64,000 bases of DNA from Tanypteryx hageni (Eukaryota; Arthropoda; Insecta; Odonata; Petaluridae), in contig CM054118.1 of NCBI GenBank assembly GCA_028673005.1, positions 8,765,082 through 8,829,081 of the forward strand. Direction: 5' to 3'. Shown piece after piece: positions 12,100 to 24,304 of this stretch (within the stretch, counting starts at the first letter, position 1; every line of letters begins with the position of its first letter). The notes under the pieces were generated by a model, which was not told where the DNA came from, did no database searches, and worked only from the letters and a program-made list of their open reading frames with translations. The position numbers and the translations under genes were made by a program.

Positions 12100-14574
12100 C
12101 GAAGATATTTCTAAGTACTCTATTTTCATGATAATTGATCCTAAATACAAAAATGGAAGTTTATGGTGACACAAAAGGTTAAAAAATACGAGAAAAGTTT
12201 CAACAACCAACGGTTATAAAAATTAATGTCGTTTCTCTGATGAAAATGTTAAGTATATTTCAAATCTGTTACTCGGAGCACTGTCTTTCAAACAGAAGAT
12301 ATTTGTAAGGTACTTAAGTGATCCCAGATTTCAAATAGGAGACGGGGGAGATCACCAAATACAATGCTCAACTGTATGTAAGACAGTAAAATTTGTGGCG
12401 TCCAAAATCACTATAAAGTCAAATGACTGGATAAAATTATTAGAATTGAATAAAAATGCACCCATGATTTGTGACATTATCGAATTCATTTATAAATGAA
12501 ATAGTTACAAAAATTATTAACCTTTTAAAAGATATTACCCAATATATTTGCTTTTAGTTTGAAATTTAACTATGTAAACTTTAAGTATAAACAAGTGAGG
12601 GAAGAGCTTTCTTCATAATGACGTTAAATTATGAGTAGTTAATCATAGTTAAAAAACATTTCCTGGTAGTTTTATTTATGTTCAACTGGATAAAGATTCC
12701 AAAAAAATGTACATTTCCTGGGTAAAATAGTATAAATTGAATTTTTTGAGTTTTGCTCGTAAATTATATTTATTCGGTGATTTCTAAAACAAATAAATGC
12801 CATTTTTGGATTTTATTTTCATTATATCATTATTTACCGACGGCCATCGATATGATTTTGTTATTAAACAACGAGACTACTTAGGAACACCTAAAATCCA
12901 CAAATTTTTAATTTTAAAAAATTCCTGGGAAACTAAGATTGATTTATTATGTATTGAATATATTTAATAACGATGTACAACAACTAGGACTTAAATTATA
13001 TAAAACCTGAGCAGAAAAAAGGTAAATGAATGGAATAACTGTAAATCTAAAATTGTTTTTCTATTCACAAATTTGTTAAATTACAAGCAGGATTTGCGTG
13101 TTCATTTACTATATTCAATTGTAATAACTATTTAAAACTCTTAAAGAATACTTTATTTTTCTTGTACATTACATTTTATTAACATTTAATTTAGCAAATA
13201 AATATGCTTGTTTTGTGTTGAGCTCCAGAAAGACGATTTGGTAGGGTCAAAATTAATGTTAATTAGTTTAAACTTCGTTGCATTTCAGCTTTTTTGGTAA
13301 CAAAAATTTAATGTAGCATATTTTTCTCTCGTTTTCCTTTAATAATTGCTTTAGATATTGCGCCCCCCACATACAAATACGGGACTTCACCATGTAGTTC
13401 ACAAACTCACCACCCCTCATTGGCGCTGTGTTAAAATGAACTTTCGAGGTTGAAATTTTGAAACACTGGTAAGTAAATTGAGTTTTTGTTTTTAAAAAAT
13501 CGTAAAAATATTTTTATTACAAAAATATTATTTCATTGTTATTATATAATTCTATGGAAATATATTTAGAGCAAACGAGTTTAGATTTTTCATACCTTAA
13601 TATCTCTTAATTGTTTCGACTAAAAATTTATTTGTAAAATAAAATTTTATCATCAAATATCAGTAGTGGTAATTGTGAAAGTTTTTTATGATAACATTTT
13701 TTTATTTTTTGCAAAAAGTATATAATGGAGTTCCGCCAGGTATTGCCTTGCCACTAACGTTATATTTGAACTAATTTCCGATATGTTCTTGAACCTCTAT
13801 TAATTACATTTCATTATTACCTCTAATAAGACGTATGGCAGTGTGTGCCTTTGCGCCATATTTACACCGTGAAGATCTGAATTTGCCTGTCTTGTGGCAT
13901 ATGTCATTTGTGAACAAGTATTTGTTGTAACAACTTTTGTAAAGAAAGCCTTAAACTAAGATTTAACCATTATTAATAATTTAGGAATTAATTTGAATTT
14001 AACATAAAGTTATTAAAAAGGAATTTTCCAGTCCAATGAAAAATATTAACTACCAAGGCAACGATACCGAAGGGGTTGAATATATATGACGTTCGAATTT
14101 TATATAAAGGTTAGTAAAACCCAGTATCGTTTTCAGTTCTAGCAATTATTTTTACGAATTTTCTATTACATTGTGGTGTAGCCCTAGGTCATTATCACCA
14201 GTAGGTAATAATATTCTTCAAATATATGTACTTAGTTTAGTAAAAAAATGAAATTCATTGAGATTAATCATCTAAATAACTCCAATTTATCGCTGCGCGG
14301 GCCATTTGAATGATCAGCTTCCCAAAACATCCAATACTATTGGGGTTAAGTCAAATTCAATATATCACAGCCATACATAAATCTCAAACATTACTAATTT
14401 CAATTTTGTTCATTGTGTCAATTGCGGGTTTTTAATGTTTGAGGTCAAGGGCTCCTTATCATCCCCTTTGAAGGCTATTTTATCACTTTTTCCTATTTTT
14501 ATATGTTCTTTTATGAAAATAAAAATCTCCTTATCGATGGAAATATATGTAACAATCTTTTTACCAATTACTTT
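12100..14574. other. no gene recognised
   Basis: AT-rich sequence with no supported gene or element boundary. Confidence 0.5.
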
Positions 14575-14582
14575 ATCTAGAT

Positions 14583-15358
14583 CTGGGTTTCCCAAACCTT
14601 TTTCGTCGCGTACCCTTATGAGCCTTATCAATCAAATGAAGTATCCCCTTAACAATTGCTACAAGTTATATGCGTCAAATTAATGTTATTTTTCACAATT
14701 AATATCCGTTTTCGTACTGGAATATGGGAAAAAAGATCGAGAACGACCCATACCCTACATAATAACATAATTACACAAAAGGTTTCTAAGTGTCACACAC
14801 TTCCACTTTTCATGATATTTGCAGGACTCTTCCCAGTTTAGTTTCGTGCCAAGATTTTTAGCATTTAGGCGTATTTTACTACTCCATATATTGAAGGAAT
14901 GTGAAGTTCAATCGCTATATGCTCTAAACTTGAGCTTTCTGATGTATATCGATAAAATTAATATTGTATGCTTTGAGCCTTGTGCTTACGAATGATACCG
15001 TCATACAAAGGTTTAGTTTCTGATGTACTATTTTCTTTAGTATTATCTTCTTACTGCTGTAAGAAATACATTACTGAGAATTACTGTCAACTTTACTAAG
15101 TATTTGCTGCAAGTAGAAATAATAGAGCATACATTGCAATTTGGACATTTAAAAGTCTTTGAGCCGAAAAAAGGTCCATGAGTTCCAAATGTTTATTATA
15201 AGAGATTTTATGAGTTAGTGGAACTTTCAATCGCAAAAAAACTGAATTTTTATTATATAAAATTAAACCATCCGCCATTACGTACATTTTTTGAAGTACC
15301 CCCTCGTGCCTATCAAAGTTCCCATAGGGGTACGCGTACTCTAGTTTGGGAAATCCTG
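14583..15358. mobile_element. non-autonomous hAT element
   Basis: Ends CTGGGTTTCCCAAACC and, inward from the right, CAGGATTTCCCAAACT, followed by GCGTACCC on both sides. Flanked by a perfect 8-bp duplication ATCTAGAT at 14575-14582 and 15359-15366. 776 bp. No transposase could be read in any frame. Confidence 0.85.
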
Positions 15359-16013
15359 ATCTAGATTATTATCTACTACATATGATATACTTACTATACT
15401 ATAATAATATCTCATAACTCTCTTTCCAAATGAAATCGTTATCTAGTTTCCTAAACCACATTTAAAGCATTCATTTACATTATTTTCACCGTACCCTTTT
15501 TTGTTAATATGTTAAAAATCTTGAAATGGCAATCAAATTCCCTCCTTATAATAAAAGTCTATGTTGGCTCGTTGGTTGGTCAATGTGACGCTCTTAAAAC
15601 GCGAATAACTCCATAAAATATTCAGATATAAACTTGGAATTTGGCAATATGAAAATGCTATGACGAAGAAAAGTTTACAAAAAACGTCAAGGGTTTGACT
15701 CCAGGGGATGATTTGCATTCCCCATAAAATAACACGTAAAAATCTACTTTTTTACGCGCAGGTTTTCCTTCTTTTTGAGATTAAAATTAGAAAGAACTAA
15801 CTTACGATCTTCGGATCTAAACCATTTTAAAGAAAACAAGTAGTTCTGGAAAGAACTAATCCCCCTACTTTCCTTTCAATACAATTTTAATATATCACAA
15901 GTAGGGGTGTACACAGATTTCCCGTGGTACAGAAGTGCTTTTCGTCAAATTCGCCGTAGTATAAAATCGTATAATAATGAATTTGCTTTGAAATCAGAAA
16001 ATTATATTTCCTT

Positions 16014-17230
16014 ATATTGTGGTAGCCCAGCTTTTTTGATCCGTTCTAAACATATTCATCTCGTTTTCCCATTCTATATTCGTCCTAAAAACTAAATTTC
16101 TTTGAAATCCGTTCAACCAATACCTTCCAAATTCTTTGTTACAGAAAAATTCTAACTTTGACATTATGGCAGCCCTGTTTAGTCGACCTGGTTTAAATAT
16201 GACATTTTGGTTATTTATTTATATGAAGATTGAATATACTATATTTGGTTAAAATTCATTGCGTCAGTTCTCTAGAAATACGTGTAGAAGAAATATGATT
16301 TAACTTTTTACTGTGGTAGTCCTGCTCTTTGGCTCCGCTTTTAACATCTTGATTTCATTATGGTATGTTGTACAAATTTTATATACAAAATTTAATTGAA
16401 ATCCATTCAGCCAATTCCTTCAAAATCCTTAATTACTGAAAAAGTTTAATTTGTAATTGTGGCACCCCTGTTTGGCTGATTCTGTATAAATATGCTAATA
16501 CGGTTTTGTATATACGAGTTGTTGGTGCTTGCATACTGCAGGCGTTCAAAAAATCACCAAACATCAAGATATAAACTCGTAAATAAACCAACGCGTCAGC
16601 ATTTGAACTACTCAGAGCCCATTTATATAAGATAAGATCCGGAATTTCTCAATTCTGTGGCAGTCGGCTTCGCGTCCCAGTTTTACAATTTCAAGTTTCA
16701 TGGCTCAGATCGCCCTTTTTAAGCAATAACTATAATCATCATTAAGACAATACCTTATATGTTACACTAAAATTTATTTTAAAATTGGGATATTTTGTTT
16801 GGGATTATGGTTTCATCATCCGTGCCTTTTAGTACGTATCTGGATAAAAAAATAATTTAAAATTATCACGCCATCATATGTATATCCTATATATGTAAGA
16901 AGAAGCTATTTATAATGATGTGTATATTACAAGTATTAAATTTGGTTAAAATTTATGTGAACAGTTCAACACAAATACGTGTAAAAATAATTTTTTTATC
17001 CCTTGTACTGTGGCAGCCCAGCTTTCTATATCTTTACAAAAAATCTTGATTTTTGTTTTTTAAGTTGCACGCCTACTTCATACAAAATTTCGTTGAAATC
17101 GGTTGGGCACATTCCTTCCAAATTCATAATTGCCGAAAAGTTTAACTTTGCAATTGTGGCACCCCTGCTAAGCCGATCTTGTCCAAGTATGTCATTTTGT
17201 TTATTAATTTATGTAAAGATTTAATGTACC
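16014..17230 (+). repeat. V units: degenerate direct repeats of about 300-350 bp
   Basis: The phrase 'GTGGTAGCCCAGCTTT' or close variants recurs at about 16018, 16312, 16658 and 17008, each followed by 'TTGAAATCCGTTCA.CCAAT.CCTTC' and then 'GTGGCACCCCTG'. Copies are strongly diverged. Confidence 0.6.
16515..16910 (-). mobile_element. second Helitron-like fragment, minus strand
   Basis: On the minus strand, a segment from 'TTCTTACATATATAGGATATA' (near 16885-16905) to a hairpin 'GCAGTATGCAAGCACC' then spacer and CTCGT (16518 down to 16514). The element at 60990-61806 has matching start and hairpin, with CTAGT at its end; here CTAG has mutated to CTCG. Internal sequence differs between the two. 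Confidence 0.4.
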
Positions 17231-17819
17231 AAATTTAGTTGAAATTGGTTTATTCATGAAGTAGATGTTAGGGACATCCAGACACGGACACCGAGTCCAT
17301 TCTTGTCGCTATTTTGAGGAGTAGATATATTGCACTTCCCCCGAATAAAAGTAAGAAATTTTAATTTAATGAAACAATATTTTATGTGGATTGAAAATTT
17401 AAAAATATATAATTCACATTACAGTATGCTCCAGAGAGTAAAAATAATTTTTGCCAGGTAAAGTTGTCTAGCGTAATGATTAACAATCAGATAATATTTT
17501 TGTATGTAAGATTTGTATCTACATATATCACGCTGAGAGAGCTACATTTTTGAGGGTAGAATGAGAATGTGAGGGAGGATGGGGAGAAGAGAGTATGAAG
17601 AATAAGAGGGAGAGATGGATGGAGAATGGGAAGAAGGAAGAGAGGGAAAATACCAGGGGGAGAGTGAGACTTGGTGGGAGAGAGAGAGAGAATAGATAGA
17701 TAGATTGAGTGGTGAGGGAGGGAGGGAGAGAGGGAAGGGAGGAAGAATGGGAAGTACCTTAATTTAAATACCTAATCCTCACATGCCCGTCATATTTGAC
17801 GGGCAATTACGCTAGTAAC

Positions 17820-18576
17820 AATATAGAAAAGTGCACGACAATCATCTTCTAACGGGTGGATAAACCTTGTTTTTGTTGATACGGCTTTATAGTGGCAGAT
17901 CCACAAACGGATGTGAACCTTAGCAAAATCATTTTCTTTTCGATACAATTTGATTGTGCATTTTTCGTACTGCTTTGAAACTCTTATTATAAATTAATTG
18001 CATGTCTTCATCTAAATCTGAAGTTATACTCTGGAAAGTTATATTCGCGTTCCATTTCGTGACTTCGCATCGACCATTGGGGTAATTACACTACCAAAAC
18101 CTCCAAAATCGCGAAGAACGAAGCCAAACGGGGACAAATGAAAGAGATCCAAGAACACAATTATAAAGAAATAAACATCCTATACTAGAAGACAATATTT
18201 TGCAGTTACGGCATTGGCCTCAGCTCTCATTATCCGAGCATGTAGTCCGCAATAGTTTCTGTACTGCATTCGTAAATCATCGAAATCTCTTTTTGCTAAT
18301 TATTTTACGTTTGTTTCGTTTGTTTTTTTCGCATATGAATCATATGCAGTTTTAATATTCCCTTCAATAAAACTACTCTCTTAGAGTGTCGATTAACATA
18401 AAAGTTTCTATAGCATTCTTTCCCAATTTTTTTTTCTGGCTCAAAGAACTTTTAAAACTTTATTTTTTTCTTATCATCACCTCCAATTCAGACATTATTT
18501 TCCTTAAATTCTTCTTTATCTGTCTTACATACGCTTTGGAGTTGAATGAAGCGTAGTTACGGCGGATTACGGGGAT
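17820..18576. other. no gene recognised
   Basis: Unique-looking AT-rich sequence between two mobile elements; nothing supported. Confidence 0.5.
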
Positions 18577-18584
18577 GCATAGAG

Positions 18585-18868
18585 CAGTGGCTCCCAAACT
18601 TTTTGTAGACAGAATTTCGCGCCACCCCCACCTTGGGAAAAAGTTTTATGTTTATAGGTACAGAAGTGTATAACAACTTTTAGGCTCATCCACTTGTTGG
18701 TACTATATCGTACTACCATAAGCAATTTATTAGGGGATATATTCTCACACTAATGACCCAACAACATTTCAAAATTATGTATATATTTACTTGTGAAAGT
18801 TTTGCGCGACAGCCCAGAATCTTCTACGGCATCCCAGCGTGCCGCGGCATCCAGTTTGCAGAACACTG
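18585..18868. mobile_element. hAT-type MITE
   Basis: Ends CAGTGGCTCCCAAACTTT and, inward from the right, CAGTGTTCTGCAAACTGG. Flanked by a perfect 8-bp duplication GCATAGAG (18577-18584 and 18869-18876). 284 bp, non-coding; the duplication has TA at its centre. Confidence 0.85.
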
Positions 18869-18879
18869 GCATAGAGACA

Positions 18880-20552
18880 CGAGGAAAATTCCAATAAAAT
18901 AAAATCGCATTATACCTCGAAATCACGAAAAATATTTAGATCAGCAATTACTACTTCTCTAAATTATCCCCATTATGAATTTTCCGACGTCGTTAGAAAG
19001 GTGGCGCCATTAGTTTAAGTGCCTACTTTGCTCGTCTGAGCGATCGATCCCCGCCAAAGATTGTTCCCCTATGCTCTAATTGCCAGTGTTTGTATGCCTG
19101 CGTTCTCTGCAGATGCTATTTCGTCGTAAACACAATCGAGGAAAAACTTACCGACGAAGTTCCTCCCCTTTCTGTGTCTACGTCATCGCCCATTAGCGAT
19201 CGGATTTACGATTCCATTCTAATTTATATGGTTTCAACGCTCGAATGATTTGTATAAAAATAAATAAATAATAGTTACTTGAAAGTACGAATGATTTCGT
19301 CGCAACGGCCTGTATATGATATCCCGCCCGCAACGTAATAGTAATTAACTCTTTGCTTTCGACTTTCTTCGGGTTGTGTCGAGTGGATTTATCTTCGCCT
19401 GATTACCGGATTGGGTGTGCCACGTCGAAGCCTCATAAATCGTTCTCCTTACCAGTATGTAATTTGCCATAGCATTAATTTCTAGTTTTCTTGAATTCCA
19501 CTCGATAATCGGGAACGTGAAACGAGATTGTCGGGCGTTTTTCGACCGTTGAGTATTTTATACCGCGTCATTTTTACGGATTTATTTTAAATGCAACGTT
19601 TTATTAAGTTCTTCCACATTAAATTCTGGCTTTATTCCCGAAGTGATTATTTCCTCGAATTAAAATGAAACCCGTCGGACACAAATGCGTCGAAACGAAT
19701 AAATCGTTAGTTTCACTTTGAAGTCGATCTCCATCCCACAACATGTGCTTTACGTCGAATTCATGCGTTGCGAAATGAAAGGGATCGAGTTTTTAGATAT
19801 GCGGAGTCCGCCTCCTTAGCGATATTGTTGTGCATAAACTATCAGTGGATGTATTCATCGGAGTAAAGTAAATTTCTCCAATACAGTCACCAAATCTTCA
19901 TTTATCCTTCATTTTAATTACCTACTCGTCATCTTCCTTTGATTGATAAATTTATTTTAAGTATAATCCAAGGACTTCATACATTTACTCTTGTTACATA
20001 TTTTGGCAAATAACCAATCTGGTGCATATTTGCTTTATTTCTTTAATCTCATTATTTCTGCTCTGATTTTCCTAGGTATTCATATAGGGAGATCTTCAAG
20101 TCCGCTTGCGGTTTTAAATTATTAACTTTTTATTATTTAAAACAGAACAATATAGTCGATATTGCATTTAAGCCTAGAGTTTAAAGCTTTTATATAAATA
20201 ACTTACCTATTAACATAAGCAATTAAACAAAGTCCACATTTTCGATGGGCTTTTCGACCATCTGAATGTGAGATTTTCTACGGTCAGTCGAAATAACGAC
20301 TTTTCATTAAAGCTGCATTATAGTACATATTTTTAATTGTAACTAGTAGATGCAGGCAGTTTCCTAATTAGCGAAATCGTATGCCTTCGCTGCGGTGTGA
20401 AATCTCTTGATAAATGAAAATTTAGTTACTTTTGAAAGTGAAAGATGAAAGTTACAAAATATTATAAACTCTAAACGATTATAATTAATTAAAACAAAAT
20501 AATTTTAGCGAAAATCCACCAACTTGACTAATCAGTAAGAGTTAATAGTGTT
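18880..20552. other. no gene recognised; CpG-richer unique island at about 19000-19800
   Basis: The first half is noticeably richer in CG dinucleotides than its surroundings and free of recognisable repeats, which may mark a regulatory or conserved segment. No exon could be supported. Confidence 0.45.
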
Positions 20553-20560
20553 ATATAGAG

Positions 20561-21012
20561 CAGTTGTGGACAAACTACGGCCCGCGGGCCGTATGAGACC
20601 CCTTATAGCAGTGTTTCCCAAACTATGTTCCTCGAAAGATTCACGAGGTTCCATTAAATAGTAATAATGAGAATCCAAGGGCTCCGTGATTTCAGATAGT
20701 TTGGCAAACCCCTGCCTTAGAACATTTTATGCGGTCCGCGAAGCTATGATGAAAAAACAATCCGTAAAGTTTAACGAATCAATTCATATTCTTTGATATA
20801 AGTACGATAATAAAACTTTTAATTTTGAAATTTCAACCCTCAAATTCTTACTTAGACTTGATCTTCACTTAAATGATACCTCAGAATCTCTAGGTATCTT
20901 ACGATTTAAACTCTAACCCGGTCCGACGAAGCATTGGCAACTTCCAATGCGGCCCGCCGAAGTATTCGCAACCACCAATGTGGCCCGCCATGCAGAAAGT
21001 TTCCCAACCCTG
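20561..21012. mobile_element. hAT-type element carrying a nested MITE
   Basis: Starts CAGTTGTGGACAAACTACGG with 'CCCGCGGGCCG' and ends (inward) CAGGGTTGGGAAACTTTC with 'GGCGGGCC'. Flanked by ATATAGAG at 20553-20560 and 21013-21020. The same 8 bp occur once more after the adjacent element, so two hAT copies share one target. Confidence 0.8.
20609..20714. mobile_element. 106-bp hAT MITE nested in the larger hAT element
   Basis: Begins CAGTGTTTCCCAAACTAT and ends (inward) CAGGGGTTTGCCAAACTAT. Flanks CCTTATAG and CCTTAGAA agree at six of eight positions, a decayed duplication. Confidence 0.65.
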
Positions 21013-21020
21013 ATATAGAG

Positions 21021-21298
21021 CAGTGTTTCTCAACCGCAGGTCTGCGGACCGCTGCCGGTCCGTGGTTAAATATTGGCCGGGCCGCGACATTCCATTTTTC
21101 TTATAAAAGTTCTATAGTGGGCAGCACTGATTAATGAGAGGCTTGTGTTTTCTGTTGTCGAAGTGCAAAATTGTCAAATATTTGGTGGTTAAATTGATTT
21201 TATCGGTCCTTTATGGAATATTCAGATATTACACCGGTCCGCGACCGACTTTCGGTTAAAACACTGGTCCGCGATTAACTTTCGGTTGAGAATCACTG
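21021..21298. mobile_element. hAT-type MITE directly abutting the previous one
   Basis: Begins CAGTGTTTCTCAACCGCAGG and ends (inward) CAGTGATTCTCAACCGAAAG, with 'GGTCCGCG' repeats inside. Flanked by ATATAGAG at 21013-21020 and 21299-21306. Confidence 0.85.
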
Positions 21299-21548
21299 AT
21301 ATAGAGTACAAGCCAAGGATAATACGTATTTGACAGAAATTGGCGCCAATGGCAAGATTTGCAAATGCGCCTTAAGCTATGAGAATCAGAATAAATGTAT
21401 TAATTAGTTACCAAAATTCGATTATTTTAATTTAATTCCATAAAAATTTCACCATACTTGAATATACATGCATATTGATGGAATAAAGAGATCCGAAGAT
21501 CCTATGCAGACAGGCATAACCAAGAAAACATCCGCATTCAGAAACGAG

Positions 21549-21655
21549 AAAATTGGTCTGCGACGATGGTTCAGTGGTAGAATATCCGCCCGGCAAGTGG
21601 AAGACATGGGTTCGATTCCCGGTAATAGCAGACTTTTTTCTCGTTTCAAAATTAT
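21549..21655 (+). repeat. tRNA-like (Gly-type) SINE or foldback repeat
   Basis: Contains an A box and D arm 'TGGTTCAGTGGTAGAAT', an anticodon-like stem-loop TCCGC CCGGCAA GTGGA and a B box 'GGGTTCGATTCCC', in the order of a tRNA-Gly gene. The standard 7-bp acceptor stem is decayed, so it is not a functional tRNA gene. Flanking sequence outside it pairs: GAAACGAGAAAA plus GTCTGC on the left against GCAGAC plus TTTTCTCGTTTC on the right. A 5'-truncated copy with the same tail sits at 43211-43290. Confidence 0.7.
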
Positions 21656-21879
21656 TCCCATACATGCATATATTTAAATAAATATAATATAAAACGACCT
21701 GAGAATCTTCAGCGAACTAATATAAAAACGCCTGTGACTGTTGAATGCCTATAGGAGTTGATGTGACATTTAGGTTTTCATATGGTTTCAACTTTATAAT
21801 CTACCATTACAGACGGAACTTTGCGGATCTTATTCATACTAACAATTAAAACAATATGATTCAAACGAAGCTTATGATG

Positions 21880-22065
21880 CCTACCTTCCAACATAATTAT
21901 TTTAAATTAAATGTGGTGTAGCAATTACTTATATTTGCTTTAATAACTTTAAAATCACCGCGGATGAGTTGCTCTTTGCGTTTCCAAATTTCATAATTTA
22001 ACGTTGTAAAATATTATAAAAACATTCGAACGGAAACTAAATTGATCACGCGTATTCGTGCAGTA
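21880..22065 (-). repeat. family R fragment
   Basis: Matches the far end of the copy at 4980-5160, sharing 'CCAAATTTCATAATTTA', 'ACATTCGAACGGAA' and 'AAATTGATCA.GCG'. It abuts the T repeat. Confidence 0.65.
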
Positions 22066-22070
22066 AAACA

Positions 22071-22447
22071 AGAAGTCCAAACCAGGACTAATGCAGGCTG
22101 GTTTCCCAAAGTTGACGTCCCGAATTGATTACTGATATTGGCAGGAAACATTTCAGTATGTGTTAGTCATTCCAAGGAATTCTCATACCATAAATACCAT
22201 TTGTAATTCATAGTTTATCAATGATAGAGAAAAATTGGAAAACAAATTAATAGAGCAACACCAGGTTTAAAATACTAAAAGCAATGTCAACATCTCTGAT
22301 ATTATATTATGCATGTAATTTTTTAAATAAACGAATTTAATAAATGTTATTCTTTTTACGCTAATATGTATGGATCAACTGTTCATTGATGAAGGGTAGT
22401 CGAGTGGAAAAGAAAATAACCCATTTGTTCACTCGTCTATGCCTAAC
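22071..22447. repeat. family T repeat, copy 1
   Basis: About 377 bp that reappear inverted at 51301-51678 with high similarity over their full length (shared words include 'TTGACGTCCCGAATTGATTA' and 'CACTCGACTACCCTTCATC' in complement). Both copies abut family R sequence on one side. Ends do not form inverted repeats. Confidence 0.75.
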
Positions 22448-22639
22448 AAGGGAAGCCCCCAAGGTGTGACACTCGCATCGGATTGAGACTTTGCAGAATG
22501 AAAGTATATGCAAAATAACGGACCCCTATTTCTACCTAGGTGCCAACTCGACGTCATTTACAAGAAAATGCCCTTTGAAAATCGCGATCCAAGAGTCAAC
22601 GTAATAAGAACGTTAAAAGTCCTTTCCTCATTAACTAGG

Positions 22640-22712
22640 AGTGTTGGTCTAGGGGAAATGAGATGGATTTCGAATATTTTTGTCGGGGTTCGATTCCCGA
22701 AGGAACCAAAAT
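22640..22712 (+). repeat. second tRNA-like sequence, degenerate
   Basis: Has a D-arm-like 'TTGGTCTAGGGG' as in tRNA-Pro and a T arm 'GGGGTTCGATTCCCGA', with a pyrimidine-rich tail. No acceptor stem can be formed and the anticodon arm is unclear, so it is a tRNA-derived repeat or pseudogene. Confidence 0.45.
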
Positions 22713-23262
22713 TTTTTTCCTGATTTTAAAAAACTTTTTTTCGCAATTTCCAGCATATCGTCGATAAAACTTGCACAACATTAAAAAAAATTTATTCCAT
22801 GGGAGATATGGGGCATATGGCGACATTTTAGGAAACACCTTAGTTATGTAAAACATTATTTTATTGCATTCCAATAAATAATGATAGCATTTTTATTAAA
22901 AATAACTTTAACATCTGAGTAATAAATAACTAATACTTATTTATGGGAAAATAAACTTTGTCAAATTTTTGCCGGAACGTTTGGCGTCTTTTTCAAGAGG
23001 CACCTACGGCAAATACCACCTTCGCCTTACCCTTACGGCACTGGTCTTGATGATGACAGCGCTGTATATAACTAGCTATTTTAACACCCGGGGCAAACTA
23101 CCAAATATGCGTCCCCTCCATAAAAAATTCTCTAGTACTATATGGATTTAGGATGAACAATTAATAAATAAAAATAAACTATAAATGATATCATTTCTTA
23201 CTATAAATGAACATATTTTAAATACATAATTATAAATATAATTACATACATAATTACACATA

Positions 23263-24048
23263 CAGTAAACCCTCCATATTCGCGGGAGTTAGGTTCCTAA
23301 AAAACGCCGCGAATATAGATACTAAAGGCTTATGGGATAAATGGGGTTAGGGGAATAACTACCCCGTTTATATAGTAATAACATTGTTATTGTTTTTTAA
23401 AATTTATATTTAGTATTAATAGCATAACCTGTAGTTCTCGAATCTTTACTTCTCCACGCGGAATTAAGAAAAAATACGCGGTAGACGTAATAACGCACTC
23501 AATGTTTTATTCGAACTATTTTAAGAAAAAATTGCAAGAATAATTCGAGTAAATATGGTAGTTCATTTATAATTTAATGCATTCATAAAAAACAATAAAT
23601 AAATAATGACTATTATCTTTAATAACGGTGTTGATGGTAATGATAGTTGCGGCGTTGGAAATGTTAGTTGGACGAGGCTCGCTCTTATGGATCATCCATT
23701 AGCAATCCAACAGATGAATGAGGAGAACTTCGAGCGTTGGCAGTGCTACTTTCGGAGACAGCATTTGAGCTTCTCTTAAAGTAGCTTGTAATCCCCACTT
23801 ATTTTAACATTTTGTAAAGCATACCTTCTTTTAAATTTCTCCAACCATCCCTACTTGCTGTAAATATTACTGCGTCACTTTTTATGCAGCATGTGTACCG
23901 CATGACGTTATACTGCATGGTGTTTTAAGGTAGGGGACCACGAATAAGTGAAGTTTACCTTCCGCGGATATTGAAACTTGCTACAATAATTTCTGCGCGA
24001 ATACGCGAAACTGTGAATATGAAACCCGCGAATGTTGGGGGATTACTG
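23263..24048 (-). mobile_element. Tigger (pogo) element with transposase remnant
   Basis: Terminal repeats start CAGTAAACCCTCCATATTCG and, inward from the right, CAGTAATCCCCCAACATTCG; TA flanks both ends (23261-23262, 24049-24050). On the minus strand near 23790-23870 one frame reads GWLEKFKRRYALQNVKISGD, the CENP-B-type helix-turn-helix of Tigger transposases, preceded by a stop codon. The rest is eroded or deleted. Confidence 0.85.
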
Positions 24049-24304
24049 TATACATAATTTAAATACAGAAAGTATAACTATTTTAATATTAAAGAGTTAT
24101 TCTATGTAATTTTAATGCAGCAAACATCAATAGCATAATCTAAATTTATAGTTTCTGCTATGCGTAATGTCTGGAACAAGTGAAATCTCTCCTGTTCTTG
24201 TGGCATGCACAACTTGACTTTAACAACTTTAGTTACGACCTCGGTTGCCCCGCCCTAGTTACGGCGCTGGATGATATCATAAGCAACCGGTCAGATAGAT
24301 TTTT

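Larger units (their letters stand above)
15690..17816 (+). mobile_element. Helitron-like element (3' terminus well defined)
   Basis: The right end has the classical Helitron layout: a perfect 8-bp hairpin (GCCCGTCA, loop TATT, TGACGGGC at 17785-17804), a 7-base spacer, then CTAG at 17812-17815 followed by T. Helitrons end in CTRR and insert between A and T. Before it lie a GA-rich tract (17540-17760), the V tandem units and, at the left, an inverted family S segment (15690-15850). The left end is a guess from the extent of family S; no TC start was identified. No Rep/helicase coding. Confidence 0.55.

Noticed and set aside
14410..14683. Overlapping frames on both strands near 14.4-14.7 kb
   Set aside because: They run across the left hAT boundary at 14583 and carry no domain.
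21549..21655. Functional tRNA gene
   Set aside because: The 7-bp acceptor stem has about three mismatches, the base before the anticodon is C instead of U, and related truncated copies show it is a repeat.
23900..24048. Separate MITE with CCGCGG-rich end
   Set aside because: It is the right terminal region of the Tigger element that starts at 23263.
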